Notes: generated by a model not told the origin, from the sequence alone. Shown: positions 17,831 through 27,238, counted from the stretch's first letter. The stretch: DNA of 64,000 bases from Pseudomonas nitroreducens TX1 (GCF_000313755.1 NZ_AMZB01000112.1:57210-121209); one strand, 5' to 3'. Program-made: numbers and translations.

Positions 17831-18097
17831 ATGGCCGTCGAAGTGGTGTACCGCAGCAGCCGCGATCCGGAGCGCCTGTTCATGGATAAGGCAGAAGCCG
17901 ACCGGCACGACAAGATGCTGGAGCTAGCGGAAACGCTGGCCGACGTGCTGCAGAAGGCGGTGCCTTCGCTGAAGGAGGATCAGGTCGAGGAGATCGGTAT
18001 CTTCATGGCCAGGAACCGCGATGCCTTCGCCCGCGCCTTCAAGAACCAACCGGATGCGTTGAGCGAGATATTCAGCGAGCCTGCCGCCGAGGAATGA
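17831..18097 (+). CDS. yebG: YebG family SOS-induced protein
   Basis: An 88-aa protein with the YebG signature MAVEVVYRSSRDPERLFMDK followed by a helical region (DRHDKMLELAETLADVLQKA). YebG is a small DNA-damage-inducible protein of unknown biochemical role. AGAGGTGATGA precedes the ATG. The LexA box upstream confirms SOS control. I recall the PAO1 counterpart PA3413 being a LexA-regulon member. The C-terminal acidic tail is short. Confidence 0.9.
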   Translation: MAVEVVYRSSRDPERLFMDKAEADRHDKMLELAETLADVLQKAVPSLKEDQVEEIGIFMARNRDAFARAFKNQPDALSEIFSEPAAEE

Positions 18098-18192
18098 GCC
18101 TCGGCGCACTCCAGGTACAACCGGAAACTCCGGACCGCAGCGCCATGCGCGTGATCGCGGGCATGGCGAGCTCCTGCAGGGTTGCTGCAGCT

Positions 18193-19227
18193 TCAGTGGC
18201 CCGGATATTCCCCGTAGAGAATCCGTTCGGCCAGCTTGTCGGCGACTCGTGCAGGCGACAGATGCTCCGCCTGGGCATGGGCAAAGACCTCGGTCAGGCG
18301 CTCGGCGATGCGCGAAAGGTGGGCGGTGATGACAGGTAGCGCTTCGCCCTGGTGCTGCAGGGCCACGTAGATCAGCCCACCGGAATTGATCACGTAATCA
18401 GGCGCATACAGGATGCCCCTTCCCTCCAGTTCATCGGCGACCTCGGGATGGGCCAGCTGGTTGTTGGCCGCGCCCGCCACGGCGGCGCAACGCAGGTGGC
18501 CGACCACCTGTGAGGTCAGCACTCCCCCCAGCCCGCAAGGCGCGAGGATGTCGCACGGGGTGGTGAGCAGCGCTTCGTTGGGCACCGGTCGGGCCCCCAG
18601 TTGCTCCACCGCCAGTTGCACCTTGCCCGGGTCGATGTCGCTGACCAGCAGCTCCGCCCCCGCCGCCGACAGATGCTCGGCCAGCGCATAGCCCACGTTA
18701 CCCAGCCCCTGGATCGCCACCCGCAGGCCATCGAGATCGTCACTGCCCAACCGCGCCTGGGCGCTGGCGCGGATGCCGGCGAATACTCCGAGTGCTGTAT
18801 GAGGGGAAGGATCGCCACCGCTGGTGGTGCTGGTGACGTGGCGGGTGAACTGGGCGATGCAGTCCATGTCGGCACTGGAGGTGCCGCTGTCCACAGCCGT
18901 GATGTACGCCCCGCCGAGGGAATCGATCGCGCGGCCAAAGGCTTCGAAGAGCTCGCCCCGATTGTCGACGTGCGGGGCGCGCAGGATCACCGCCTTGCCG
19001 CCGCCCTGGCGCAGGCCGGCCAGCGCCGCCTTGTAGCTCATGCCCTGGGCCAGGCGCGCGGCATCGCGCAGCGCGGCGTCCTGGTTGGGGTAAGGCAGGT
19101 AACGGCAGCCACCCAGGGCAGGGCCGAGCCGGGAGTTGTGGATGGCGATGATGGCCTTGAGTCCCGTGGTCGGGTCCTGGAAGAGATGCAGCGACTCGAG
19201 CCGGGTGGCTTCCATCATGTCGAACAT
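18193..19227 (-). CDS. ldh: Leu/Phe/Val (branched-chain amino acid) dehydrogenase
   Basis: A 344-aa Glu/Leu/Phe/Val dehydrogenase that oxidatively deaminates a branched-chain or aromatic amino acid to the 2-keto acid with NAD+. The glycine-rich catalytic region GLRQGGGKAVI carries Lys78, upstream MSYKAALAG has the carboxylate-binding Lys66, and the Rossmann motif AIQGLGNVGYALAEH is near 175-190. The length matches leucine dehydrogenase rather than the longer glutamate enzymes. The start at 19227 gives MFDMMEATRLESLHLFQD; the longer frame lacks support. Divergent from the SirB1-like gene. Confidence 0.88.
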   Translation of the reverse strand: MFDMMEATRLESLHLFQDPTTGLKAIIAIHNSRLGPALGGCRYLPYPNQDAALRDAARLAQGMSYKAALAGLRQGGGKAVILRAPHVDNRGELFEAFGRAIDSLGGAYITAVDSGTSSADMDCIAQFTRHVTSTTSGGDPSPHTALGVFAGIRASAQARLGSDDLDGLRVAIQGLGNVGYALAEHLSAAGAELLVSDIDPGKVQLAVEQLGARPVPNEALLTTPCDILAPCGLGGVLTSQVVGHLRCAAVAGAANNQLAHPEVADELEGRGILYAPDYVINSGGLIYVALQHQGEALPVITAHLSRIAERLTEVFAHAQAEHLSPARVADKLAERILYGEYPGH

Positions 19228-19381
19228 GGCGGCGCTCCCTTGCTTGGGGTGAACGGCGGTCCGTAGGCGGACCCCTTGAGTATAGGCAGCACCTGTCACA
19301 TCACCTTCACCGGCGACGACCGCGCCACTGGACGAGTGCCCGGCGCTCCGGTTACAACCGCAGGGTCAGCCGGAGAACGCC

Positions 19382-20191
19382 ATGGACCCGCGTCAAGCCT
19401 GCCTCACCTGTCTTGCCCAGGACCCGCCCGCCCTGTTCGAAGCGGCCCTGTGGATCGCCGCCGAGCACGAACCGCACCTGCCGCCCGAGCAGACACTGCG
19501 CCTGTTCGACTCGCTTGCCCATCAGGTCGCGGTGGCGCTGCCCCAGGGCAACGGCGATGCGGAACGCGCGCAGTTCCTGCTGCGCCGGCTGAGCGAACTG
19601 GGCTTCGCCGAAGACGACCAATACCCGCTGCACCCGCGCGCCGCCCTGGTCCCCCAGGTGCTGCAGCGCCGTCACGGCCAGCCGCTGTCGCTGGCGCTGA
19701 TCGCCCTGGAAATGGCTCGACGCAACGGCATCACCCTGGTGGGCGTGAACTTCCCCGGTCGTTTTCTGCTGCGCGTACCCAGCGCCGACCATCTGCTCGA
19801 TCCCGCCACCGGCCGCCGTCTCTACACGCGCGATTGCCGTGACCTGCTGGCACGGCAGATGGGCACCAGCGTAGAGCTGTCCGCCGAGCACCTGCGCACC
19901 GCCAGTGCCGCCGATATGTTGCAGCGCCTGTCGCGCAACCTGCGCCAGTTGCACCTGGCCGCCGGGGAACCGCTGGCGGCGCTCAAGGATGCCCAGCGCG
20001 TACTGGAGCTTGGGACACCCAGTTCCAGCGATCACCTCGCCCGCGCCGATCTGTACCATGTTCTGGATTGCCCGCAGGCGGAGCGCTACGACCTGGAGCG
20101 CGCGATGCTGCTCAGCGACGATGCCACCGAGCAGATGCGCCTGGCTCAGCGCCTGGCCGAGTTCAGCGTGCCGCCCAAGGCGCTGCACTAA
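19382..20191 (+). CDS. SirB1-like transglutaminase/TPR-associated protein
   Basis: A 269-aa cytosolic protein of the SirB1 family: an N-terminal helical part, the conserved block RRHGQPLSLALIALEMARRNGI followed by VGVNFPGRFLLRV, and a C-terminal helical repeat region (LAAGEPLAALKDAQRVLELG). The fold is transglutaminase-like but the usual catalytic Cys is replaced within GQPLSLA, so protease or crosslinking activity is unlikely. It is usually co-conserved with peptide-release or regulatory loci; here it is convergent with the LuxR-type regulator (22-nt gap) and its role is unknown. Confidence 0.82.
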   Translation: MDPRQACLTCLAQDPPALFEAALWIAAEHEPHLPPEQTLRLFDSLAHQVAVALPQGNGDAERAQFLLRRLSELGFAEDDQYPLHPRAALVPQVLQRRHGQPLSLALIALEMARRNGITLVGVNFPGRFLLRVPSADHLLDPATGRRLYTRDCRDLLARQMGTSVELSAEHLRTASAADMLQRLSRNLRQLHLAAGEPLAALKDAQRVLELGTPSSSDHLARADLYHVLDCPQAERYDLERAMLLSDDATEQMRLAQRLAEFSVPPKALH

Positions 20192-20213
20192 CGCCTCGGA
20201 CGTTCAACAGGCC

Positions 20214-22742
20214 TCAGACCTTCAACAGACCAAGCTCCTTGGCTCGCGCCACCGCCTGGGTGCGGCGCTCCACGCCGAGCTTGCCGTTGATCCGACGCGC
20301 GTGGGTTTTTACCGTGTGCAGGGAAATGTACAGCCGCTCGCCGATCTCCAGGTTCGAACAACCGCGCGCGATCAGCTCCAGCACCGAGAGCTCGCGCAGG
20401 CTCAACAGGTTGTTCGGGGTGATCTCACCCGCGTTGGGGCGCAGGCCGAACAGGCCGGGTTGGCGGCGCTGGGTTTCGTGCAGGGAGGACAGCAGGCCGA
20501 AGCGCTGGGCCAGGGCGACGCCCTCGTCCAGCGAGCTACGCGCTTCGTCCAGATTGCCTGAGATGAAGTGTCCCTCGGCCAGTGCCAGCCAGACTTCGCA
20601 GGCCAGTGTATTGCGGCCTTGCCGCAGCAGGTCGGGAAGCAGGCCCTGCAGACGCTGCAGCGCGGCGTCCACGTCGCCGTCGTAGAGTTCGGCCAGCGCC
20701 AGGTGATGCTCGACCCGCAGGATCTGGTCCGGCGCTGCCGCTGGCGGGCTGAGGCGATCGGTGCGGTAGCGCGAGGCGACCCGCTGGAGGATTTCCCGCG
20801 CCGGGCCGGCCCGGTTCAAACGCAGGTGCAGCGCGCCACTGGCAAGCAGCAGCGGGCCGCGATAGATCGGCTCCGGCACGTGTTGCAACTGCATCAGCCG
20901 CTCGACCTCCAGCAGTCGGCTGAAGGCGCCGTCGGTGTCGCCATCCAGTGCGTCCAGCCAGGCCATGCCGGTGAAGCCGTAGATCAGGCTCGGGTCGTGG
21001 CTGCGGCGGGTTTCGTTGAGGCCGGCGATGAACAGCTCGCGCGCCTCGTCGTCGCGGCCCTGGCGCAGGCACAGCCAGCCGCGGCGCAAGGCGACGCGAC
21101 CGGCCATGGCGTTGCAGGTGATGCGCATCTCGTCGAGGTATTCCTGCACCCGCGCCAACAACGCGTCGGCGCGCTGCAATTCGCCGCGCTGTTCCAGCCA
21201 TTGGGCGCGGTCCAGTTCCAGTAGCGCTTCGAAGGTGGTGCTGCCTTGCAGGCGAGCGCGCCGCAGCGCCTCGCGGTTGATCAGTCGCGCCTCGGCCAGC
21301 CGCCCCTCAGCCTGGGCCTGCTGGGTCAGCGCAGACAGGCAGATGAGCGTCTGCGCCCAGGCATCCTCGGGCAGGTGCGCCAGCGCCTCGCGCAGTTGCT
21401 CGCGGGAGCCGGGCAGTCCGCGCGCGTGGGTAAGCATGCCGTTGAGCCCCTGCCACTGGGCCACCAGTGCGCGCTGACGGTGTTCGCCAGGCATCGGCAG
21501 GAAGCGGTCGAAACCGGTCAGCAGCGCCTCGACGTCGTCCAGGCGACCAACGAACAACAGCGTCCAGGCATTGAGGATCAGCAGGCGCGGCGTGCTGCAC
21601 AGGAGCTCGTCGGGCAGCGATTCGCGCAGTTGCAGCACGCGCTCGACGTTGCGGCCGTGCAGCAGCTGTTCCTCGGTCAGACGCTGCAACAGGCTGGCGG
21701 AAACGTCCGGCTGCTCGGCGTACAGCGAGTGCTCGAAAGCTGAATGGATCTCCCCGCACTGGGTGAACCACTGGCAGGCGCGCCGGTGCAGGTTGGCCGC
21801 AGGCCAGCGCGACAGGCTGGCCAGCGCCGCCGCAACCATGGGCGCGACCTGGAACCAGTGCTGAGTGTTGTCCACGGGCTCGATCAGCACGCCCCAGGCC
21901 TGCAGGCCGTCCAGCGCAAGGCCGGGTTCGTCGAACAGGTAGTCGCACAGTTCGCGATTGAAGCGGCTGATCTGCGCCAGGCCGCAGAGGGTTTCCGCCA
22001 GCTCCGCCGGCAGGCTCGCCAGGACTTCGCGTTGCAGATAATCCTGCAGCAGGCCGATGCCGGCATTGCTCATCTGGGTGGCACAGGGAGCGACGAAGTC
22101 GTTGCCCAGGCTGAGCAGGCGCAGGCGCACGCCGGCAAACCAGCCGTGGGTTGCTTCCTGCAGGGCCTGGCGCTGGGCCTGGGGCCATTCCAGGCCGGCG
22201 GTCTGCAGATAGGCGTCCAGCTCGCCCTGGGTCAACGCGAGCGTGGCGGCGCCCAGTTCCAGCAGTTCGCCCTCGAGCAGCAGGCGGGTAAGGTTGCAGG
22301 CGGGGCGTCGGCGGCTGGCCAGCCACCAGCCGATCTGCGGCGAGGCAACGGCGAGCAGGCGGTCGAAACAATCGTCGAGGACCGGATCGGGGGCGCGGGG
22401 ATAGTCATCGAGCATCAGCCAGACCGGCTCGCTGGCGTTCTCCAGCCAGGCACACAGGGCTTCCTCGCCGGACCAGGGTACGCCCAGCGCCTCGCCCAGC
22501 CGTTCGCAGAATTGCTCGGGCGAAAGCCCGCGGCCACCCATCCCCAGCCAGACCACGCGGGTACCGGCCGGCGCCAGGCGTGCGCACTCGCTCATCAGCA
22601 CCGTCTTGCCACAGCCGGGCGGCGCCACCAGCAGGCGCAGGCGGCATTCGGTGGTGCTCAGGCTGGCGTGCAGCCGTCCGCGGGGCAGATGCTGGCGTGG
22701 CAGTCGCGGCAGCGCCGCGCTGTGCAGGGCGATTGTCGACAT
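20214..22742 (-). CDS. MalT-type LuxR family ATP-dependent transcriptional regulator
   Basis: An 842-aa STAND-class regulator. A nucleotide-binding region near 30-60 has APPGCGKTVLMSE as Walker A, with MLDDYPRA as the Walker B equivalent around 130. A long TPR-like helical array spans about 330-760, and the LuxR helix-turn-helix is at about 780-840 (LSLRELSVLELIARGCSNLE). Such proteins bind ATP and an inducer and activate neighbouring genes as oligomers. The start at 22742 gives MSTIALHSAALPRLPRQHLPRG; the longer frame to 22919 crosses a terminator. Lying 192 nt downstream of the DUF1329 gene, it probably controls the DUF1329/DUF1302 pair. Confidence 0.88.
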   Translation of the reverse strand: MSTIALHSAALPRLPRQHLPRGRLHASLSTTECRLRLLVAPPGCGKTVLMSECARLAPAGTRVVWLGMGGRGLSPEQFCERLGEALGVPWSGEEALCAWLENASEPVWLMLDDYPRAPDPVLDDCFDRLLAVASPQIGWWLASRRRPACNLTRLLLEGELLELGAATLALTQGELDAYLQTAGLEWPQAQRQALQEATHGWFAGVRLRLLSLGNDFVAPCATQMSNAGIGLLQDYLQREVLASLPAELAETLCGLAQISRFNRELCDYLFDEPGLALDGLQAWGVLIEPVDNTQHWFQVAPMVAAALASLSRWPAANLHRRACQWFTQCGEIHSAFEHSLYAEQPDVSASLLQRLTEEQLLHGRNVERVLQLRESLPDELLCSTPRLLILNAWTLLFVGRLDDVEALLTGFDRFLPMPGEHRQRALVAQWQGLNGMLTHARGLPGSREQLREALAHLPEDAWAQTLICLSALTQQAQAEGRLAEARLINREALRRARLQGSTTFEALLELDRAQWLEQRGELQRADALLARVQEYLDEMRITCNAMAGRVALRRGWLCLRQGRDDEARELFIAGLNETRRSHDPSLIYGFTGMAWLDALDGDTDGAFSRLLEVERLMQLQHVPEPIYRGPLLLASGALHLRLNRAGPAREILQRVASRYRTDRLSPPAAAPDQILRVEHHLALAELYDGDVDAALQRLQGLLPDLLRQGRNTLACEVWLALAEGHFISGNLDEARSSLDEGVALAQRFGLLSSLHETQRRQPGLFGLRPNAGEITPNNLLSLRELSVLELIARGCSNLEIGERLYISLHTVKTHARRINGKLGVERRTQAVARAKELGLLKV

Positions 22743-22877
22743 GGGCTTCTTCCGGCCATTTGCCGGCCAGACTATGCCCCTGGGCGGAGCGGGCAAAGGA
22801 CCATCAGCCAGACTCATGGCGCGATATAGCGCAGGCTGCTCTGAGGTGCGTGCTAGAGATGGCGCCGCATCGAAGGG

Positions 22878-22914
22878 CAAAAAAAGAAACCCGGCATCCA
22901 CGCGGGATGCCGGG
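22878..22914 (-). terminator. Rho-independent terminator after the DUF1329 gene
   Basis: On the minus strand, CCCGGCATCC pairs with GGATGCCGGG across a 5-nt loop (stem 22890-22914), followed by a run of seven T (22879-22885). It lies 20 nt beyond the DUF1329 stop and separates it from the LuxR gene. Confidence 0.88.
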
Positions 22915-22933
22915 GCCAAGGAGCGGGTGTTAC

Positions 22934-24304
22934 TCAGCGCACGCCGGTGTTACGCAGCGCGGCCGGGGTGAAGTCGGCCATGGAGGCCTTGTTGCCGAAC
23001 ACGTAGCCACGCTTCTCCTCGTTGTTGAGGCCGAAAGTCACGTAGCGGCCGGCAAGGATGTCGTACAGCGATTCGGCGGCGTAGCCGGTAGCCAGTTCTG
23101 GATAGAAGACCATCGAGTGGCCTTCGCCGACGCGCCACAGCTGGCCACGACCGTCGTACAGCTCGGACACGGCGATCTGCCAGCTGTCCTCGTCGAGGTA
23201 GAAGTGGCGCTGGCCGTAGATGTTGCGCTCGCCGGACTTCAGGGTGCCCACCACTTCCCACACGCGGTGCAGTTCGTAACGGGTCAGGTCCTGGTTGATA
23301 TGGCCCGGCTTGACGATGTCGTCATACTTGAGCGTCGGCGAGTTGAGGCGGTAGCTGTTGTACGGGATGTACATCTCGCGCTTGCCCACCAGCTTCCAGT
23401 CGTAACGGTCCGGGGCGCCGGAGAACATGTCGTAGTTGTCCGAGGTACGCATGCCGTCCGAGGCGGTGCCCGGGCCGTCGTACGCCACCTGCGGTGCGCG
23501 GCGCACGCGGCGCTGGCCGGCGTTGTAGATCCACGCCAGGCGCGGCTCCTTCACCTGGTCCAGGGTCTCGTGCACCAGCAGGACGTTACCGGCCAGGCGC
23601 GCCGGAGCCGTTACCTGCTGCTTGAAGTAGGTGAGGATGTTGCTGGTCTTGCTGGCATCCTGGTCAGCCATGTTCTGCGGCACCGCGATCGATTCCTCGA
23701 AGCGGATCGGCGTGTAGCTGCCGTTGGTCTGCGGCACGACCTGCACCACCACGCGGGAGATGTTGCCGCCGTGGTAGCGGGTCAGGTGGTTCCACAGCGC
23801 CTGCACGCCGTTCTTGGGCAGCGGGAAGGCGTAATAGCGGCTCTTCTCGAAGTTCTCCAGGCCATTGCCGTCGTTGATCGGCTGGACGAACTCGGCGCTT
23901 CGCTTGATCGCGCCGTAGATGTCATCGGGCAGGGCGAAGCTGCGGTGGGTCTTGTACACCGGGATCTTGTAGCTGTCCGGGTAGCGCTTGAACATCGCCA
24001 ACTGGCCGGGGGCAAGCTTGTCCTTGTACTGGTCGGCGTTCTGCGCGGTGATGGTGAACAGCGGTTTCTCGTCAGCGAAGGGATCGGCGAGGAAGCCCTT
24101 GCCATCGACCTTGCCGGCGGTGCGGGAGATGCCGCCGGTCCAGGCCGGGATGCTGCCGTCGGCGTTGCCTTCCTTCTGCGAGCCCATGGGCGTGAGGCTG
24201 GTGCCGAGCTTGGCCACTTCATCGGCGGATACCGCCGCCATCACGCCGCAGGACAGCAGGCTCAGGGCCAGCGCACCGCATTGGAGGATTCTTGTCGTTC
24301 TCAT
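22934..24304 (-). CDS. DUF1329 domain-containing envelope protein
   Basis: A 456-aa exported protein: Sec signal peptide about 1-26 (ILQCGALALSLLSCGVMAAV) and a DUF1329 domain covering the rest, with typical blocks IPYNSYRLNSPTLKYDDIV, HRVWEVVGTLKSG and RHFYLDEDSWQIAVSELYDG (partial quotes). DUF1329 proteins have a LolB-like beta-sheet character and occur with DUF1302 outer-membrane proteins; a role in moving lipids or hydrophobic compounds at the outer membrane is inferred. It follows the DUF1302 gene by 22 nt in one operon. Confidence 0.87.
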   Translation of the reverse strand: MRTTRILQCGALALSLLSCGVMAAVSADEVAKLGTSLTPMGSQKEGNADGSIPAWTGGISRTAGKVDGKGFLADPFADEKPLFTITAQNADQYKDKLAPGQLAMFKRYPDSYKIPVYKTHRSFALPDDIYGAIKRSAEFVQPINDGNGLENFEKSRYYAFPLPKNGVQALWNHLTRYHGGNISRVVVQVVPQTNGSYTPIRFEESIAVPQNMADQDASKTSNILTYFKQQVTAPARLAGNVLLVHETLDQVKEPRLAWIYNAGQRRVRRAPQVAYDGPGTASDGMRTSDNYDMFSGAPDRYDWKLVGKREMYIPYNSYRLNSPTLKYDDIVKPGHINQDLTRYELHRVWEVVGTLKSGERNIYGQRHFYLDEDSWQIAVSELYDGRGQLWRVGEGHSMVFYPELATGYAAESLYDILAGRYVTFGLNNEEKRGYVFGNKASMADFTPAALRNTGVR

Positions 24305-24326
24305 GTCGATTCCTTGAGCAGGCAGG

Positions 24327-26138
24327 TCAGAAGTTCACGCCGAAGCTGAGCGAAACGAAGTCCCGGTCGACGATGGTGTTGTAGTCGCCGCCGAAGAAGT
24401 TCGTGTAGTTCAGGCTCGCGGTGTAGGTGTTCTGGTAGTCCGCATCGAGTCCGACGCTGGCGGCCTTGCTGCCTTCATTGAAGACCGGGCCGTAGCCGTG
24501 CACGTCATGGGACCAGGCCACGTTCGGTTTGAGATTCACCCCGGCGAAGACGTTGTTGTAGTCCCAGATGGCGCGGCCGCGGTAACCCCAGGAAGACGAG
24601 GTATAGAAGCCGCCGCTGCCGTACTCGTTGCGCGCGGTGGCGTTCTCCGGCACGCCGTACACCGAATCGCGGCCGTAGCGCTCGCCGACTTCATTGGTCA
24701 TGCCGCCGACGTAGGTCACGCCGACTTCGCCCACCAGGGTCAGGCGGTCCGCGCCCATGGTCTGGTCGAAGAAGTGGGTGAAGGTGGTCTGTGCCTGGGT
24801 CACTTCCTTGCGCACGTAACCGTGGCTGATGCGGTTGGCCTGGGCCAGCGCGCCGGCCGCACCACCACTGGTGAAGCCGCCGACCACGGTAGTGGCGAGC
24901 AACGGCGTCATGTCGGTGGTATTGAGCTGCAGCGGCATGTTCGGCCGGTAGCTGATCTCGCCGTTCCACGCGGTGCCGGTGGGCAGGGTGGTGGAGAAGC
25001 TCAGACCATACAGGCGGATGTCTTCCGGGTACTCCAGGAAGTAGTTGCCACGCCCCAGCAGCAACGGCTGGGCCAGCGCGGCGCCACCGGGCACGGAGAG
25101 CGCGCGCAGGACATTGCCGATGTCGGCGGTGCCGGCGTTCTTCATGCTCACGATCGGCGTGCGGCTGTGGTAGTTCATGGCGTAGGCGCCGTATTCCACG
25201 TCGTCGCCCAGCCAGCGCAGGGCCAGCCCCCACTGACCGGAGTCACGTGCGTCGCGGTCGGCACCGCGCGGCACCATCAGGCCCTCGGGGGTGACGGTGA
25301 CGCCCAGGGAGTTGAGCAATGCCTTGGTCGCCGGCGCGTTCAGCGAGTTGACGGTAGCCGGGTCGAGGATGTTGTAGTTGGTGTTGCAACCGTCGGCAGC
25401 GACGTCGGTGGTAGAGAAGAAGGTGCCGCAGTTGTCCAGCACCGTCTGGTCCCACTCCAGCTGGTAGAAACCTTCAACGGAGAGCGAGTCGGTCACGCTC
25501 TGCGACATGTACAGCATGTTCACCGGGATCAGGCCTTCCTTGATCTCCGAACCGGGACGGCGGAAGGCGGAAACGTCGATGGGGTTGATGGTGTTGATGC
25601 TGTTGCCGATGAAGGTGCTTTCACCCCAGCTCACCACCTGCTTGCCCACCCGCACGGTGCCGGGCATATCGGCAATGGCGTAGTTGTAGTAGCCGAAGGC
25701 GTCGAGCAGCTGCGCCCCGGAAGACTTGGCGCCTTCCTTGCGGCCGTCATCGGAAATCTGCTTCCAGTCGGTGCTTTCGTCCTTCAGACGGAAGTCGTAC
25801 CAGTACTTGCCCCGGGTGAACACGCCGAAGTCCCCGTACTTCAGCTCCAGGTCGTGGATGCCCTTGAAGATTTTCGAGAAGGTATCCCCCTTACGGAAGT
25901 TCAGCCGACCATCGTCGTTGGTCTGGGTCATGCCGTGGCCGCCGTTGGCGGCACCGATCAGATCCTGCTTCGGACTCTGGGTACTCCAGCTGGCCCCCAC
26001 GGACAGGCTGGAATCGAACTGCCCTTCGATCTCCCCGATGTTGAAGTTGATTGCCTGAGCCTGGGTGGCGCATCCCAGGGCGACGGCAGTGGCGAGAAGT
26101 TGCGGTTGGAAGAATCCGCGCCTTGTTTTTGTTGTCAT
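24327..26138 (-). CDS. DUF1302 domain-containing outer-membrane protein
   Basis: A 603-aa exported beta-rich protein. The signal peptide is about 1-29 (FFQPQLLATAVALGCATQAQA), then alternating amphipathic strands to a C-terminal Phe (LSFGVNF), the usual outer-membrane barrel ending. It matches the DUF1302 family, proposed as large porin-like barrels for hydrophobic substrates. The start at 26138 gives MTTKTRRGFFQPQ; the longer frame is not signal-like. It is the first gene of the pair with DUF1329. No RND permease, which often completes such loci, is present in the window. Confidence 0.87.
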   Translation of the reverse strand: MTTKTRRGFFQPQLLATAVALGCATQAQAINFNIGEIEGQFDSSLSVGASWSTQSPKQDLIGAANGGHGMTQTNDDGRLNFRKGDTFSKIFKGIHDLELKYGDFGVFTRGKYWYDFRLKDESTDWKQISDDGRKEGAKSSGAQLLDAFGYYNYAIADMPGTVRVGKQVVSWGESTFIGNSINTINPIDVSAFRRPGSEIKEGLIPVNMLYMSQSVTDSLSVEGFYQLEWDQTVLDNCGTFFSTTDVAADGCNTNYNILDPATVNSLNAPATKALLNSLGVTVTPEGLMVPRGADRDARDSGQWGLALRWLGDDVEYGAYAMNYHSRTPIVSMKNAGTADIGNVLRALSVPGGAALAQPLLLGRGNYFLEYPEDIRLYGLSFSTTLPTGTAWNGEISYRPNMPLQLNTTDMTPLLATTVVGGFTSGGAAGALAQANRISHGYVRKEVTQAQTTFTHFFDQTMGADRLTLVGEVGVTYVGGMTNEVGERYGRDSVYGVPENATARNEYGSGGFYTSSSWGYRGRAIWDYNNVFAGVNLKPNVAWSHDVHGYGPVFNEGSKAASVGLDADYQNTYTASLNYTNFFGGDYNTIVDRDFVSLSFGVNF

Positions 26139-26378
26139 GCGGCTCTCCTGACGGTGTCTAGGTGGCCTTACCCTACTGAGCGACCTGACGGGGAGTAAGC
26201 GCTCCAAGGTGGTATTTGGCGTGTCGCCCGAAAGAGTGAATCCCCCTTCTAGGACGGACCATGGCGGGCGATATTGGTGCAGGCGATGACGAATCATCGA
26301 GACGATGGATAGTGCCTGGGGCTTGTAAGTGCTTTGCCACTACCCGTGAAGCGCGGTCTGGGGCATCCTTAGCCCCCT

Positions 26379-27194
26379 ATGCATGCCATCGACCAACGCC
26401 CGACCGACAGCCACCTGACCGAGCAGACCCGCGAGGTGGTGCTGCGCTATCACCAGTGCTGGAAGCATCGCGACCTCGAAGCGGTGCTCGCGCTGTATCA
26501 CCCACAGGTGCAGTACAACGACTTCTTCCAGAACCGCACCCTGGGCTACGCCGACCTGCGCGACTACGTGCAGAGCACCATGCCCAGCCGCCCGGAAGAG
26601 TTCCTCGACCACATCGACCGCATCCGCGTGGACGGCGACACCGCCTTCATCCAATACCGCATCGCGGTGACATTGAGCGGGCGCCTGGCGACTTTCCATT
26701 CCAGCGAAGCGATCACCGTGCGCGACGGCCTGATCTGGCGCATCAACGAATACGCCTCGGTGGTGCGCGAAGGCGGTGAAAGCCGGCCGCAATCCGTCGA
26801 CCCGCGCCCGGCCACCAGCCGGCTTGGCCTTTCGCCGCGGCAGCTCAGCCAGTTGGCCAGCGACCTGGAAGACTATTTCAGCAAGAGCCAGCCGTACCTC
26901 GCGCCGGACCTGGACCTGACCCAGGTGGCCACCGCCACCGGCTACACCCGCAACCAGATTTCCTACCTGCTCAATCAGGTGATGGGGCTGAGCTTCTACC
27001 AATACGTCAACCAGACGCGCCTGACCCATCTGCTCAGCCAACTGCGCCCGCCGCTGCCTTCGCGGATCGACGAGCTGGCCTTCTCCGCCGGCTTCAACTC
27101 GCTTTCGGCCTTCTATCGCTGCTTCCGCCAGCAGACCGGACAGTCGCCACGCGAATACCTCAAGCGCCTGCGCGAGGAACAGCAGGAGCCCTGA
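26379..27194 (+). CDS. AraC-type regulator with N-terminal NTF2/SnoaL-like domain
   Basis: A 271-aa fusion. Residues about 15-125 form an NTF2/SnoaL-like pocket (VVLRYHQCWKHRDLEAVLALY and VQYNDFFQNRTLGYADL), an unusual sensor for this family, and residues about 165-265 carry the AraC helix-turn-helix (LTQVATATGYTRNQISYLLN and ELAFSAGFNSLSAFYRCFRQ). The NTF2 fold suggests direct binding of a small hydrophobic ligand. It is divergent from the DUF1302 gene across 240 nt and may co-regulate it; downstream genes are an FAD oxidase and a cupin. Confidence 0.87.
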   Translation: MHAIDQRPTDSHLTEQTREVVLRYHQCWKHRDLEAVLALYHPQVQYNDFFQNRTLGYADLRDYVQSTMPSRPEEFLDHIDRIRVDGDTAFIQYRIAVTLSGRLATFHSSEAITVRDGLIWRINEYASVVREGGESRPQSVDPRPATSRLGLSPRQLSQLASDLEDYFSKSQPYLAPDLDLTQVATATGYTRNQISYLLNQVMGLSFYQYVNQTRLTHLLSQLRPPLPSRIDELAFSAGFNSLSAFYRCFRQQTGQSPREYLKRLREEQQEP

Positions 27195-27207
27195 TGCGCC
27201 CCTGCCG

Positions 27208-27238
27208 GCGGGTACGCGAGCAATCCTCGCGTACCCGC
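27208..27238 (+). terminator. Strong hairpin after the AraC fusion gene
   Basis: GCGGGTACGCGAG at 27208-27220 is perfectly complementary to CTCGCGTACCCGC at 27226-27238, with a 5-nt CAATC loop, 14 nt after the stop codon. There is no T-run, so it may be a Rho-assisted terminator, an mRNA 3' end, or a binding palindrome. Confidence 0.55.

Noticed and set aside
18098..18192. Search for a terminator between yebG and the amino-acid dehydrogenase genes
   Set aside because: No convincing stem with a T-run was found in the 95-nt convergent gap.
24498..26198. A 566-codon plus-strand frame antisense to the DUF1302 gene
   Set aside because: Same reason: a low-complexity, Val/Ala/Gly-rich shadow of a well-supported outer-membrane protein.
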